A DNA stretch of 6,895 nt, taken from Pseudomonadota bacterium (GTDB lineage: Bacteria; Desulfobacterota; GWC2-55-46; JADFVP01). The stretch is from contig JADFVP010000173.1 in the NCBI GenBank assembly GCA_015222595.1, forward strand, positions 1 through 6,895. Direction: 5' to 3'. Of this stretch, positions 1 to 6,895 are shown one piece after another. How positions within the stretch are numbered: position 1 is the stretch's first letter; each line of letters opens with the position of its first letter. The translations under genes were made by a program, and so were the position numbers. The notes beneath the pieces were generated by a model. That model was given only the letters and a program-made list of their open reading frames with translations, ran no database searches and was not told where the DNA came from.

Positions 1-19
1 ACCCATAGCAGAGAGCAGT

Positions 20-2671
20 ATGAGCGAAGCGATAGTGACAGCCAACCTGACGCCAGCCATGCGGCAGTACATGGAAATCAAGACCGAGAACCCGGACTCG
101 GTGCTATTCTTCAGAATGGGCGACTTCTACGAGATGTTCTTCGACGACGCCGTCCTCTCGGCCCGCGTGCTCGGCATTGCGCTCACCTCAAGGAGCAAGG
201 ATAAAGAGATACCGATGTGCGGCTTTCCTTATCATGCGGCGCAGGGTTATATCGGCAAGATGGTCGACGCCGGCCACAAGGTCGCGGTAGCAGAGCAGGT
301 TGAGGCGCCGGGCGAGAGCAAGGGGCCCGTTAAGCGGGCCGTAATGCGTATAGTAACGCCCGGCACCGTGCTCGACACCGAGCTGCTGACTCCGGGAGTA
401 AACAACTTTATAGCCGCAGTAGCTCTTGGACGAACCGGGAGTGCAGACAAGAAGCGCGAATGCGGGCTTGCCTACATGGACGTCACCACAGGGGAGTTCC
501 GCCTTACAGTGGCAGAGACTGAAGAGGATCTCGCCGAAGAGCTAAAGCGGGTAGATCCTACAGAGGTGCTGGTCGAGGAGGGCGCGTCTTTGCCGGTTAC
601 TCTGCTGAACGCTGTTGAGACCAAGAAAGTGACCCCAAGGCTCGCGTACGACTTCGAACTCGCTCGCGCCACCACAGTACTGAACACACACTTCAAGACC
701 CACTCACTAGACGGCTTCGGGGTCTCCGAACTTGGCATAGCGGTCGTAGCGGCCGGAGCGCTCCTAACCTATATAAAGTCAACTCAACGCTCCGCGCTCG
801 AACACGTCAACAGTCTAACCCCATACGACTCTGGAGAGTACCTCAGCCTCGATGCCGCCACGCTTAGAAACTTAGAAGTTATTGAGGCCGGAGCCGACAG
901 AGGCACAAAAGGCTCTTTGCTCTGGCTCCTCGATTCGACTAAGACCGCAATGGGCGCGCGCAGACTAAAGTCGTGGCTCCTCTATCCGCTCTGCGACGTT
1001 GGCGCAATAAACAACAGGCTCGACTCGGTAGAGGAGCTTACAACGGCAGCTACTCTTAGGGCAACGCTAGCCGAGCAGCTTGGAGATGTCTACGACCTTG
1101 AACGGTTAATCGTCAGAGTAACTCTTCGCATTGCGGTTCCGCGCGACCTGGTGGCGTTAAGGGATTCGCTCTCTGCTCTGCCGGGTCTAAAAGAAAACGC
1201 ATCTCAGTTGAACTCCTCACTGCTCAGCGAGTCTGCCGCCGGGATAGATACCGTTACAGAGGCGGTAGAGCTTTTAGAAGCCGCCATCTCCGAGAGCCCG
1301 CCGCAGACCACGAGAGACGGCGGGGTCATCAGGGCCGGGTTCAACGCCGACCTCGACGAGCTTCGCGCAATAACTTCGGGCGGCAAAGAGTGGATATCGG
1401 GACTTGAAGCCAAAGAGCGCGAGCGCACCGGCATCTCTACGCTAAAGATCGGTTACAACAAGGTCTTCGGCTACTACATAACGGTATCGAGGTCCAAGTC
1501 CGACACCGTGCCCGACGAATATATCCGCAAGCAGACGCTGGTAAACGCCGAGCGGTTCATCACGCCTGAACTAAAAGAGTGGGAGGAGAAGATACTCGGG
1601 GCCGATGAGAGCGCAAAGGCCCTAGAACTTTCTCTCTATTCCGACGTGCTAGACTCAATCTCAAAGATGGCCGAAAGGGTGCAGCAGAGCGCAGACGCTC
1701 TGGCAACGCTCGACACCCTTATAAGCCTCGCTACTGTTGCCGCTGAGAGCAGGTACGTTAAGCCCGAAGTGACAGACTCCGGCACACTCATGATAGAAGC
1801 CGGGCGACACCCGGTAGTGGAGCGCGCACAGCCCGGAGACTTCGTTCCGAACGAGCTTAACATCTCTACCACGGTAGATCAGATACTGATACTGACGGGG
1901 CCGAACATGGCCGGTAAATCTACCTACCTTCGCCAGAACGCCCTTATTGTTCTGATGGCGCAGATCGGCTCTTTTGTTCCTGCAACGAGTGCGTCGGTCG
2001 GAGTAGTTGACCGGATATTTACCCGCATCGGCGCTTCGGACGATCTGTCGCGCGGCCAGTCCACCTTTATGGTCGAGATGAACGAGACCGCCAATATACT
2101 CAACAACGCCACGGAGAAGAGCCTCATCATCTTAGACGAAATTGGGCGCGGCACCTCGACCTTCGACGGGCTCTCTATCGCGTGGTCCGTCATCGAGTTT
2201 CTCCACGACCATCCGGGCGTAAAGGCCCGCACTCTCTTTGCCACCCATTATCACGAACTGACTGAGCTCTCTCTCACCAAAGAGCGGGTGAAGAATTACA
2301 ACATGGCGGTGACCGAGTGGAGCGACAAGATAGTCTTTCTCAGAAAGGTCGTGCCCGGAGGCGCGAGCAGAAGTTATGGCATTCAGGTCGCAAAGCTCGC
2401 CGGGCTGCCGACTGCGGTTGTAGAGCGCGCAACGGAAATACTCAAGAACCTCGAAGCAGGGGAGTTGAACGAGTCGGGAGACCCGCGCGTGGCAATCTCT
2501 CGTGCCGAGTCACCGGAGGCTGAAAGGAGCGCAGAGGTCTCTCACCAACTTAACCTGCTCGGAACCAAAGACCCGGTAAGAGAAGAGCTTCGGAAAATTG
2601 AGCCTGAACGGCTGACTCCCATAGAAGCGCTAACGCTTCTCGATAAACTGAAGACAATGGCAGACGAGTAA
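20..2671 (+). CDS. mutS: DNA mismatch repair ATPase MutS
   Basis: MutS dimers scan new DNA, clamp mispairs and small loops, and use ATP to recruit MutL and start strand-specific repair. The 883-residue protein has the usual family length (E. coli about 853). Seen in the sequence: the mismatch-reading Phe-X-Glu motif GDFYEMF with F36 and E38, the same numbers as in E. coli, which supports the ATG at base 20 over the next in-frame ATG at 59; the middle connector, lever and clamp regions (roughly residues 130-570, including GYNKVFGYYI and ERFITPELKEWE); Walker A GPNMAGKST at 627-635 with K633; Walker B LDEIGRG with D706 and E707; and the dimer-interface segment SYGIQVAKLAGLP at 785-797. Near the C-terminus, QLNLL (843-847) resembles a beta-clamp binding motif, and the conserved LTPIEAL tail follows. 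It is the first gene of the visible cluster, and its stop overlaps the amidase start. No truncation or missing key residue was seen. Confidence 0.98.
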   Translation: MSEAIVTANLTPAMRQYMEIKTENPDSVLFFRMGDFYEMFFDDAVLSARVLGIALTSRSKDKEIPMCGFPYHAAQGYIGKMVDAGHKVAVAEQVEAPGESKGPVKRAVMRIVTPGTVLDTELLTPGVNNFIAAVALGRTGSADKKRECGLAYMDVTTGEFRLTVAETEEDLAEELKRVDPTEVLVEEGASLPVTLLNAVETKKVTPRLAYDFELARATTVLNTHFKTHSLDGFGVSELGIAVVAAGALLTYIKSTQRSALEHVNSLTPYDSGEYLSLDAATLRNLEVIEAGADRGTKGSLLWLLDSTKTAMGARRLKSWLLYPLCDVGAINNRLDSVEELTTAATLRATLAEQLGDVYDLERLIVRVTLRIAVPRDLVALRDSLSALPGLKENASQLNSSLLSESAAGIDTVTEAVELLEAAISESPPQTTRDGGVIRAGFNADLDELRAITSGGKEWISGLEAKERERTGISTLKIGYNKVFGYYITVSRSKSDTVPDEYIRKQTLVNAERFITPELKEWEEKILGADESAKALELSLYSDVLDSISKMAERVQQSADALATLDTLISLATVAAESRYVKPEVTDSGTLMIEAGRHPVVERAQPGDFVPNELNISTTVDQILILTGPNMAGKSTYLRQNALIVLMAQIGSFVPATSASVGVVDRIFTRIGASDDLSRGQSTFMVEMNETANILNNATEKSLIILDEIGRGTSTFDGLSIAWSVIEFLHDHPGVKARTLFATHYHELTELSLTKERVKNYNMAVTEWSDKIVFLRKVVPGGASRSYGIQVAKLAGLPTAVVERATEILKNLEAGELNESGDPRVAISRAESPEAERSAEVSHQLNLLGTKDPVREELRKIEPERLTPIEALTLLDKLKTMADE

Positions 2672-2676
2672 TGAGA
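2666..2676 (+). promoter_or_regulatory. TAATG stop-start overlap joining mutS to the amidase gene
   Basis: The last base of the mutS TAA stop (2669-2671) is the first base of the amidase ATG (2671-2673). There is no convincing Shine-Dalgarno sequence before this ATG, only a weak CGAG. A one-base overlap like this commonly lets a terminating ribosome restart on the next gene, so translation of the amidase is probably coupled to that of mutS. The overlap is seen directly; the coupling is inferred. Confidence 0.6.
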
Positions 2677-3873
2677 GAATTTAGCAAAAACGTCATACTG
2701 AAAAAAATGAGTCAGGCGCTCTTTCTGCTTATCCTGCTGCTGCCGCTCCTGTGCGCACAAGGCGCGGACTCAGCGACGCGTTCCAACGTCACCTCCATTC
2801 GCCACTGGTCCAATCCAACCTATACAAGAATTGTTATAGACCTTGACAAGAAGAGCACCTTCAAGTCGCACCTGCTGCGCAAAGATCCTTCGCTAAAAAA
2901 ACCGCGCCGCTTCTATGTCGATATTAATGACGCGCTCCTCGGAAAAATTCCAAAGTCGATAGAGATAAACGACGGACTATTAAAGACAGCGCGCACCGGA
3001 CAGTACAACTCCAAGACGGTAAGAGTGGTGCTCGACATCGAGTCGATTGACGACTACAAGGTCTTCGCGCTCTCCAACCCGTACCGCATAGTCATAGACG
3101 TATCGGGCAAGGGCACACTGAAAAAGAGAGCCGTCGTTCCTCCGGCCAAGACCTTTATAAGACCTCTCACCAAGACGACCGTTATCAAGAAAGCCCCGAA
3201 AAAAAGGAGGCTGACGATAGTCATAGATCCGGGACACGGCGGGCGCGACCCCGGAGCCACCGGCAGGCGCGGGCTTAAGGAGAAGGACGTAACGCTCAAG
3301 ATTGCCAAAATGCTTCGCGACTCACTCAAGAAGAGAACAAAGGCGCGCGTAGTCATGACGCGAACGCGCGACGTCTACGTGCCTTTAGAAGAGAGAACCG
3401 CTATTGCCAACCGTGAGGAGGCGGACCTCTTTATCTCTATCCACGTAAACGCATCGCGCAAACGCAAGGCAACGGGAATAGAGAGCTACATACTTAACGT
3501 CAGCGAAGACGCGGAGTCGAAGCGGCTAGCGGCCAGAGAGAACTCTACGACCATCAGCGAACTTAGCGACCTGGAGTTCATACTGAGCGACCTTGTAAGC
3601 AAAGCGAAGACCAACGACTCCGTGGTGCTCGCCAACATCGTACACACAAGCCTCATAAAGACGGTCAAAAAGAAGTACCGTGGCATCAAGAGCAACGGCG
3701 TTAAGCAGGCGCCCTTTTATGTTCTTGTCGGCACGCGCATGCCGGCGGTCTTGATGGAACTCTCCTTTATCTCCAACGCGCGCGACGAAAAGCGGCTCAA
3801 GAGCAGCAAGTACCTCGCAACATTGGTGCAGGGAATCTCCGACGGCGTCGTTAAGTACGTTGACGGCGCCTGA
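2671..3873 (+). CDS. amiC: Exported N-acetylmuramoyl-L-alanine amidase with AMIN domain (AmiC type)
   Basis: This is a zinc-dependent amidase that cuts the bond between N-acetylmuramic acid and L-alanine in peptidoglycan, acting in the periplasm, in the known family mainly at the septum during daughter-cell separation. Seen in the 400-residue protein: a basic N-terminus, a leucine-rich hydrophobic core at about 14-28 and a likely signal-peptidase I site near 29-35; an AMIN domain at about 38-147, a fold known to target septal or outer-envelope sites; a Lys/Pro-rich linker at about 148-180; and an Amidase_3 domain at 181-398. Likely zinc ligands are H189 (DPGHGG), E204 (GLKEKD) and H258 (SIHVNA), with catalytic E363 (LMELSFISN). 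An extra helical segment at about 288-320 matches the place where division amidases carry their autoinhibitory helix, relieved by LytM-type activators such as EnvC or NlpD; none is encoded here. The signal looks Sec-type, with no twin arginine. A start at base 2707 is possible but would lose the basic n-region. AmiA/AmiB-like naming is equally possible. Confidence 0.95.
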   Translation: MREFSKNVILKKMSQALFLLILLLPLLCAQGADSATRSNVTSIRHWSNPTYTRIVIDLDKKSTFKSHLLRKDPSLKKPRRFYVDINDALLGKIPKSIEINDGLLKTARTGQYNSKTVRVVLDIESIDDYKVFALSNPYRIVIDVSGKGTLKKRAVVPPAKTFIRPLTKTTVIKKAPKKRRLTIVIDPGHGGRDPGATGRRGLKEKDVTLKIAKMLRDSLKKRTKARVVMTRTRDVYVPLEERTAIANREEADLFISIHVNASRKRKATGIESYILNVSEDAESKRLAARENSTTISELSDLEFILSDLVSKAKTNDSVVLANIVHTSLIKTVKKKYRGIKSNGVKQAPFYVLVGTRMPAVLMELSFISNARDEKRLKSSKYLATLVQGISDGVVKYVDGA

Positions 3874-3897
3874 ATCTAGAACTTAGAAAGTAACCTG
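3874..3897 (+). promoter_or_regulatory. Short spacer and ribosome binding site before glnD
   Basis: This 24-base gap lies between the amidase stop and the glnD ATG. It holds a modest Shine-Dalgarno-like AGAAAG at 3885-3890, seven bases before the ATG at 3898, which supports that start. There is no terminator hairpin with a T-run and no clear promoter, so glnD is most simply read from the upstream transcript. Confidence 0.5.
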
Positions 3898-6579
3898 ATG
3901 AACGACACCTCTGTACTTAAATCCTTCATTGATCCGTCTAAAGAGATAACCCCTCAGGTCAAGGCCTATCTTGGCGAAATAGAAGAGGGCCTCAAGCTAG
4001 AACACACCACAAAGAAGCAGGGCATAGAACTCTGCGCTTCCTATACCAAAACCATAGATGCGCTCTTAAAGACCCTCTACGCGATGAAGAAAGCGGAGCT
4101 TAAGTGCGGAGCATCTACCGCAATGGTGGCCCTTGGCGGTTACGGCAGGGGAGAGCTTAACATCAGGAGCGACATAGACCTGATGCTCCTCTACAAGAAC
4201 TCTATCACGCCTGAAATTGAGGAACTTACGCAGCAGTTGCTTACCATCCTCTGGGACACGGGGCTCGACATGGGTTTCAGTATCCGCTCAATAGACGAGT
4301 GTCTTGAGTTAGCCAAGGAGGATCACAAGACGATGACTGCGCTTCTCGACCGCCGCTTTCTCTCCGGCGACGAGAGCCTCTACCAAGAGCTGAACAGAGT
4401 TGTTCAGGAAGAGCTGTTCAACAACCGCAACACGAACCACTTTATAGAAGAGAAACTTAAGGAGAATGCCGAGCGACATGCCCGGTTCGGCGGCTCTATC
4501 TTCATCCTCGAACCGAACGTCAAGGAGGGGGAGGGAGGACTTAGAGACGTACACGCGGCGCGCTGGATAATAAACGCCCGTGGCGCGCGCGCTATTGAGC
4601 CCTTCTCGCTCGGTCTTATCTCGGACAAAGACAATGCGGATTTCTACAAGGCCTTCGACTTTCTTTTATGGATGCGCAACGAACTCCACTTCAGGGCAAA
4701 TAGAAAGTACGACCAGCTGACCTTCGACCACCAGGTGGGAATAGCCAAAACGCTCTCCGAAGAGACTTTCGGTACTGCGCCTCTCGGTCTTAAAGAGCGT
4801 GAAGGGACGCTTCCTGTAGAGTCCTTTATGCAGCTCTACTATTCGCACGCGGCAAACATAAGCCACTGCTCAAAGCTCGTGCTCGACCGTTTTCTAAATG
4901 CCGACAAGAGAAGCTCCGAACGGGCTAAAACAGTTGACAAGCTTACCGACTACGCAGTGCTCGAAGGCCAGCTCTCTATAAGAGACCCTGAACTCTTTTC
5001 AAAGAAGCCCTTTGCCGTTATGCAGGCCTTTGCGTACGCCCATGAGCAACACCTCAAACTCGCCGTTGAAGTAAAGGACGCGATACTCGCTATCTCCGAA
5101 AACCCTCCCGAAGAGCTTAGAACCTCCAAAGAGTCGGCCTCCTCTTTTCTCGTCATGCTAAAGAGCGACGAGCCGTACAGGGCGCTCTTTGAAATGCATG
5201 AACTCCGTCTGCTCGAAGCCTATATACCGGAGTTCAGGAACATACGGTGCAGGGCGCAGCACGACCTCTACCATGTCTACACTGTAGACGCTCATACGCT
5301 CTTTGCCGTGCGTGAACTGGAAAGGCTTACCAAGGAGCACAAGTTCGATTTTCCGTTGCTCGCTAATATTTATGAAGAGCTAAAGAAACCGGAACTGCTT
5401 GTGCTCGGAGTCCTGTTTCACGACATAGGAAAGTCCGAGGGGAGCGGCCATGCGGAGAAGGGTGCGGCAATGATGCCGGAGATCTGCGGCAGGCTCCACC
5501 TCTCCGCCGTAGATACGGAGCTGGTTCACTTTCTTGTAAACAAGCACCTGATACTCGCCAACACCGCACAGTACAGAGACCTTTCGGACGAACAGCTTAT
5601 AATAGATTTCGCCAGAGAGGTGGGCGGCATACAGCGGCTCAATATGCTCTACCTTCTGACCTTTGCCGACGTTCGCGCTGTCGGCCCGGATGTATGGAGT
5701 TCATGGAAGGGCGCGCTCTTTCAGGAACTGTACTTTAAGACACTCAGCGTACTCGAACGTGGCACGTTCGTAATAGAAGAGGCCGCGCCGCGCGTAGACA
5801 CTATCCGCGCCCACGTAACCGAGCTGCTCGAAGAGTCCTCCATTACCGCCAGCGTCGTACGGCAGTACTTCAGGCTGCTGCCGCAGAAGTACTTTCTCTC
5901 GACACCGCACGAATTTATTGCGCGCCATATTCGCGTGCTCAACTCGCTTGAGTCGAACCCCTTTGTCATGAACATACGCCACGACACGCACCGGGTCTTC
6001 ACCGAACTCGTTATCTGCACGCACGACGTTCACGGCCTCTTCTCGAAGATAACAGGGGTGCTCGCCGCCAACGGAGTAGATATTCTGGGGGCTGAGATAA
6101 ATACGCTTAGAAACGGCATTGTGCTCGACGTGCTGCAGGTTACCAACTCACTCGGAGAGCTTCTGATAAGCGACACCCAGCTTGAAAAGGTCGAGAGCGA
6201 CCTTGAAGACGTGATAACCTGCAAGATTAATGTTGAGACCCTTTCGGGGCTCCACAAGAAGGCCTCTATACTCGACAGCCGACCGACCCCTGATGTTGAG
6301 GTACGGGTAAGTTTCGACAACGAGGTCTCTGAGACCTACACGGTACTCGACCTCTTTGCCCCGAATAGAGTCGGGCTGCTCTACGACGTCTCTTCCGTTC
6401 TGAACTCACTGGGGCTCTTTATCCGAATAGCAAAGATTTCGACCAAGGGCAGCGAGGCCTCCGACATCTTCTATGTGAAGGACATTTTCGGCCAGAAGAT
6501 CTACTGGAAGGAACGGCTGCAGGAGATAAGAGAGGAACTTTGCAAGCAGATAACCGAACGGGGCAAGGGCATGGCTTAA
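3898..6579 (+). CDS. glnD: Bifunctional PII uridylyltransferase / uridylyl-removing enzyme GlnD
   Basis: GlnD is the cytoplasmic glutamine sensor of the nitrogen cascade. When glutamine is low it adds UMP from UTP to the PII protein (GlnB/GlnK); when glutamine is high it removes it, which in known systems steers glutamine synthetase adenylylation and nitrogen-regulated transcription. The 893-residue length is normal. Domains in order: nucleotidyltransferase with G80-G81 and D92-X-D94 in GGYGRGELNIRSDID; the adjoining helical UTase region to about 420; an HD hydrolase domain with H459, H466 and the H508-D509 pair (LFHDIGKS), then NKHLILAN further on; and two ACT domains, about 702-775 and 815-888, the known glutamine-sensing part. 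Both active sites look intact, so both activities are expected. About ten residues (287-297) look inserted compared with relatives I remember, between the LTFDHQ and VESFMQ segments. No PII, glnA or glnE gene lies in the window, so its target is encoded elsewhere. Confidence 0.97.
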   Translation: MNDTSVLKSFIDPSKEITPQVKAYLGEIEEGLKLEHTTKKQGIELCASYTKTIDALLKTLYAMKKAELKCGASTAMVALGGYGRGELNIRSDIDLMLLYKNSITPEIEELTQQLLTILWDTGLDMGFSIRSIDECLELAKEDHKTMTALLDRRFLSGDESLYQELNRVVQEELFNNRNTNHFIEEKLKENAERHARFGGSIFILEPNVKEGEGGLRDVHAARWIINARGARAIEPFSLGLISDKDNADFYKAFDFLLWMRNELHFRANRKYDQLTFDHQVGIAKTLSEETFGTAPLGLKEREGTLPVESFMQLYYSHAANISHCSKLVLDRFLNADKRSSERAKTVDKLTDYAVLEGQLSIRDPELFSKKPFAVMQAFAYAHEQHLKLAVEVKDAILAISENPPEELRTSKESASSFLVMLKSDEPYRALFEMHELRLLEAYIPEFRNIRCRAQHDLYHVYTVDAHTLFAVRELERLTKEHKFDFPLLANIYEELKKPELLVLGVLFHDIGKSEGSGHAEKGAAMMPEICGRLHLSAVDTELVHFLVNKHLILANTAQYRDLSDEQLIIDFAREVGGIQRLNMLYLLTFADVRAVGPDVWSSWKGALFQELYFKTLSVLERGTFVIEEAAPRVDTIRAHVTELLEESSITASVVRQYFRLLPQKYFLSTPHEFIARHIRVLNSLESNPFVMNIRHDTHRVFTELVICTHDVHGLFSKITGVLAANGVDILGAEINTLRNGIVLDVLQVTNSLGELLISDTQLEKVESDLEDVITCKINVETLSGLHKKASILDSRPTPDVEVRVSFDNEVSETYTVLDLFAPNRVGLLYDVSSVLNSLGLFIRIAKISTKGSEASDIFYVKDIFGQKIYWKERLQEIREELCKQITERGKGMA

Positions 6580-6597
6580 GAGAAGCCTAGAGAATCT
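6580..6597 (+). promoter_or_regulatory. Short spacer before the Xer recombinase gene
   Basis: This is an 18-base gap between the glnD stop and the next ATG. Two purine-rich stretches could bind the ribosome: GAGAAG at 6580-6585 (rather far, 12 bases) and AGAGAA at 6589-6594 (rather close, 3 bases). Neither is strong. No terminator or promoter is visible, which suggests read-through from glnD. Confidence 0.4.
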
Positions 6598-6895
6598 ATG
6601 AAAAGTAGCGGCGACATACAGCGGTACCTGGACCACCTGGTGGTCGAAAGGGGGCTCTCAGCCAATACGCACGCTGCGTACCGAAGAGACCTCGTCAAAC
6701 TTGCCACTTTCTTTGAGCGCACCGGAAAGACGGTAAAAAGCGCGAAAAGGGAGGACATCTCCGCCTTTCTCCTGTCGCTTAAAAAGTCGGGCCTCTCTGT
6801 GCGCTCGTACTCGCGAACTCTCGTTGCGGTACGGGGCTTCTACAAGTTCCTGCTCACCACTGAGGCCATCACAGAGTCTCCTTGTGCTAACATCG
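6598..6895 (+). CDS. xerD: Xer-family tyrosine recombinase, N-terminal part (probably XerD), cut by the window edge
   Basis: The reading frame is open from the ATG at 6598 to the last base, giving 99 complete codons without a stop. The translated piece is the N-terminal SAM-like core-binding domain of Xer recombinases: it opens with MKSSGDIQRYLDHLVVERGL, continues with SANTHAAYRRDLVKLATFF at about 21-39, and ends with VAVRGFYKFLLTTEAITESP before CANI. In known systems XerC and XerD together act on the dif site near the replication terminus, helped by FtsK, to resolve chromosome dimers at division. The catalytic domain, with its Arg, His and Tyr residues, would lie beyond the edge, so activity cannot be judged. 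XerD is favoured over XerC because the spacing and wording of the first helices resemble E. coli XerD (VERGLSANT.AYRRDL against LEKNLAENTLNAYRRDL). XerC or another tyrosine integrase cannot be excluded. It follows glnD by 18 bases in the same direction and shares its codon style, so it looks like a resident gene. Confidence 0.9.
   Translation, partial: MKSSGDIQRYLDHLVVERGLSANTHAAYRRDLVKLATFFERTGKTVKSAKREDISAFLLSLKKSGLSVRSYSRTLVAVRGFYKFLLTTEAITESPCANI

Noticed and set aside
1924..2244. Open frame of 106 codons on the minus strand opposite the MutS ATPase region
   Set aside because: It mirrors the Walker A/B-encoding stretch of mutS, one of the most conserved parts of the gene. The composition is serine/arginine-rich, as expected for an antisense shadow.
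2317..2523. Open frame of 68 codons on the plus strand in another frame inside mutS
   Set aside because: It overlaps the C-terminal ATPase and dimer segment of mutS. It is Arg/Gly-rich with no recognisable motif and no ribosome binding site.
2700..2707. Run of seven A bases at the amidase signal peptide, considered as a frameshift site
   Set aside because: The reading frame is intact through the whole signal peptide and mature protein, and there is no overlapping product that a shift would create.
3875..3887. Small inverted repeat TCTA-GAACT-TAGA in the amidase-glnD gap
   Set aside because: Four-base arms are too short for a stable hairpin and there is no T-run, so it is neither a terminator nor a credible operator.
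4315..4335. AAGGAGG followed 11 bases later by an in-frame ATG inside glnD (internal start?)
   Set aside because: The ATG would begin inside the conserved UTase region after the catalytic Asp pair, and GGAGG-like strings recur here simply from Lys-Glu and Glu-Glu codons.
5182..5720. Recurring words such as GCGCTCTTT and CTCTTTGCC in several genes
   Set aside because: They are in-frame Ala-Leu-Phe and Leu-Phe-Ala codons from the strong CTC/TTT preference. They have no regular spacing or flanking identity, so they are not repeats.
5701..6033. Open frame of 110 codons on the minus strand inside glnD
   Set aside because: It lies wholly opposite conserved GlnD HD-to-ACT coding sequence, resembles no known family to me and has no separate start context. 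It is a shadow of the codon bias of the real gene.
6576..6758. Open frame of 60 codons on the minus strand across the glnD-xer junction
   Set aside because: The opposite strand encodes a clear Xer N-terminal domain in the same bases, and the minus-strand product shows no family features.

Overview
This window is a compact stretch of bacterial chromosome with four genes, all on the + strand and in this order: mutS (DNA mismatch repair), an amiC-type N-acetylmuramoyl-L-alanine amidase (cell-wall splitting), glnD (PII uridylyltransferase/uridylyl-removing enzyme, nitrogen sensing), and the 5' part of a Xer-type tyrosine recombinase, probably xerD, which runs off the right edge. The first three are full length, with every catalytic motif I looked for in place. 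No RNA gene, mobile element, CRISPR array, prophage or transfer signature is visible, and no stretch approaches 300 bases without a gene.

The organism is a Gram-negative-type bacterium. The amidase has an export signal and an AMIN domain, and GlnD has the full proteobacterial-style layout (nucleotidyltransferase, HD, two ACT domains). GC content is in the mid-50s by sampling, and isoleucine is often encoded by ATA. From memory, clusters of mutS, an amidase, glnD and xerD are typical of former Deltaproteobacteria such as the Geobacter/Desulfuromonas group, so I lean towards Desulfobacterota or relatives. This is inference, and the lineage cannot be fixed without a search.

Layout: bases 1-19 are the leader of mutS, and its promoter is outside the window. 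mutS (20-2671) overlaps the amidase (2671-3873) by one base in a TAATG junction. A 24-base gap separates the amidase from glnD (3898-6579), and an 18-base gap separates glnD from the Xer gene (6598 to the edge). With no room for promoters or terminators between them, the four genes are most simply read as one transcription unit.

The products do not form one pathway. MutS guards replication fidelity, the amidase cuts septal peptidoglycan for daughter-cell separation, XerD resolves chromosome dimers at division, and GlnD reports glutamine status to PII. A loose common theme is growth and division: two of the four act at the end of the cell cycle and one at the replication fork. I found no evidence of a new system. 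The findings below are small observations with deliberately low interest scores.
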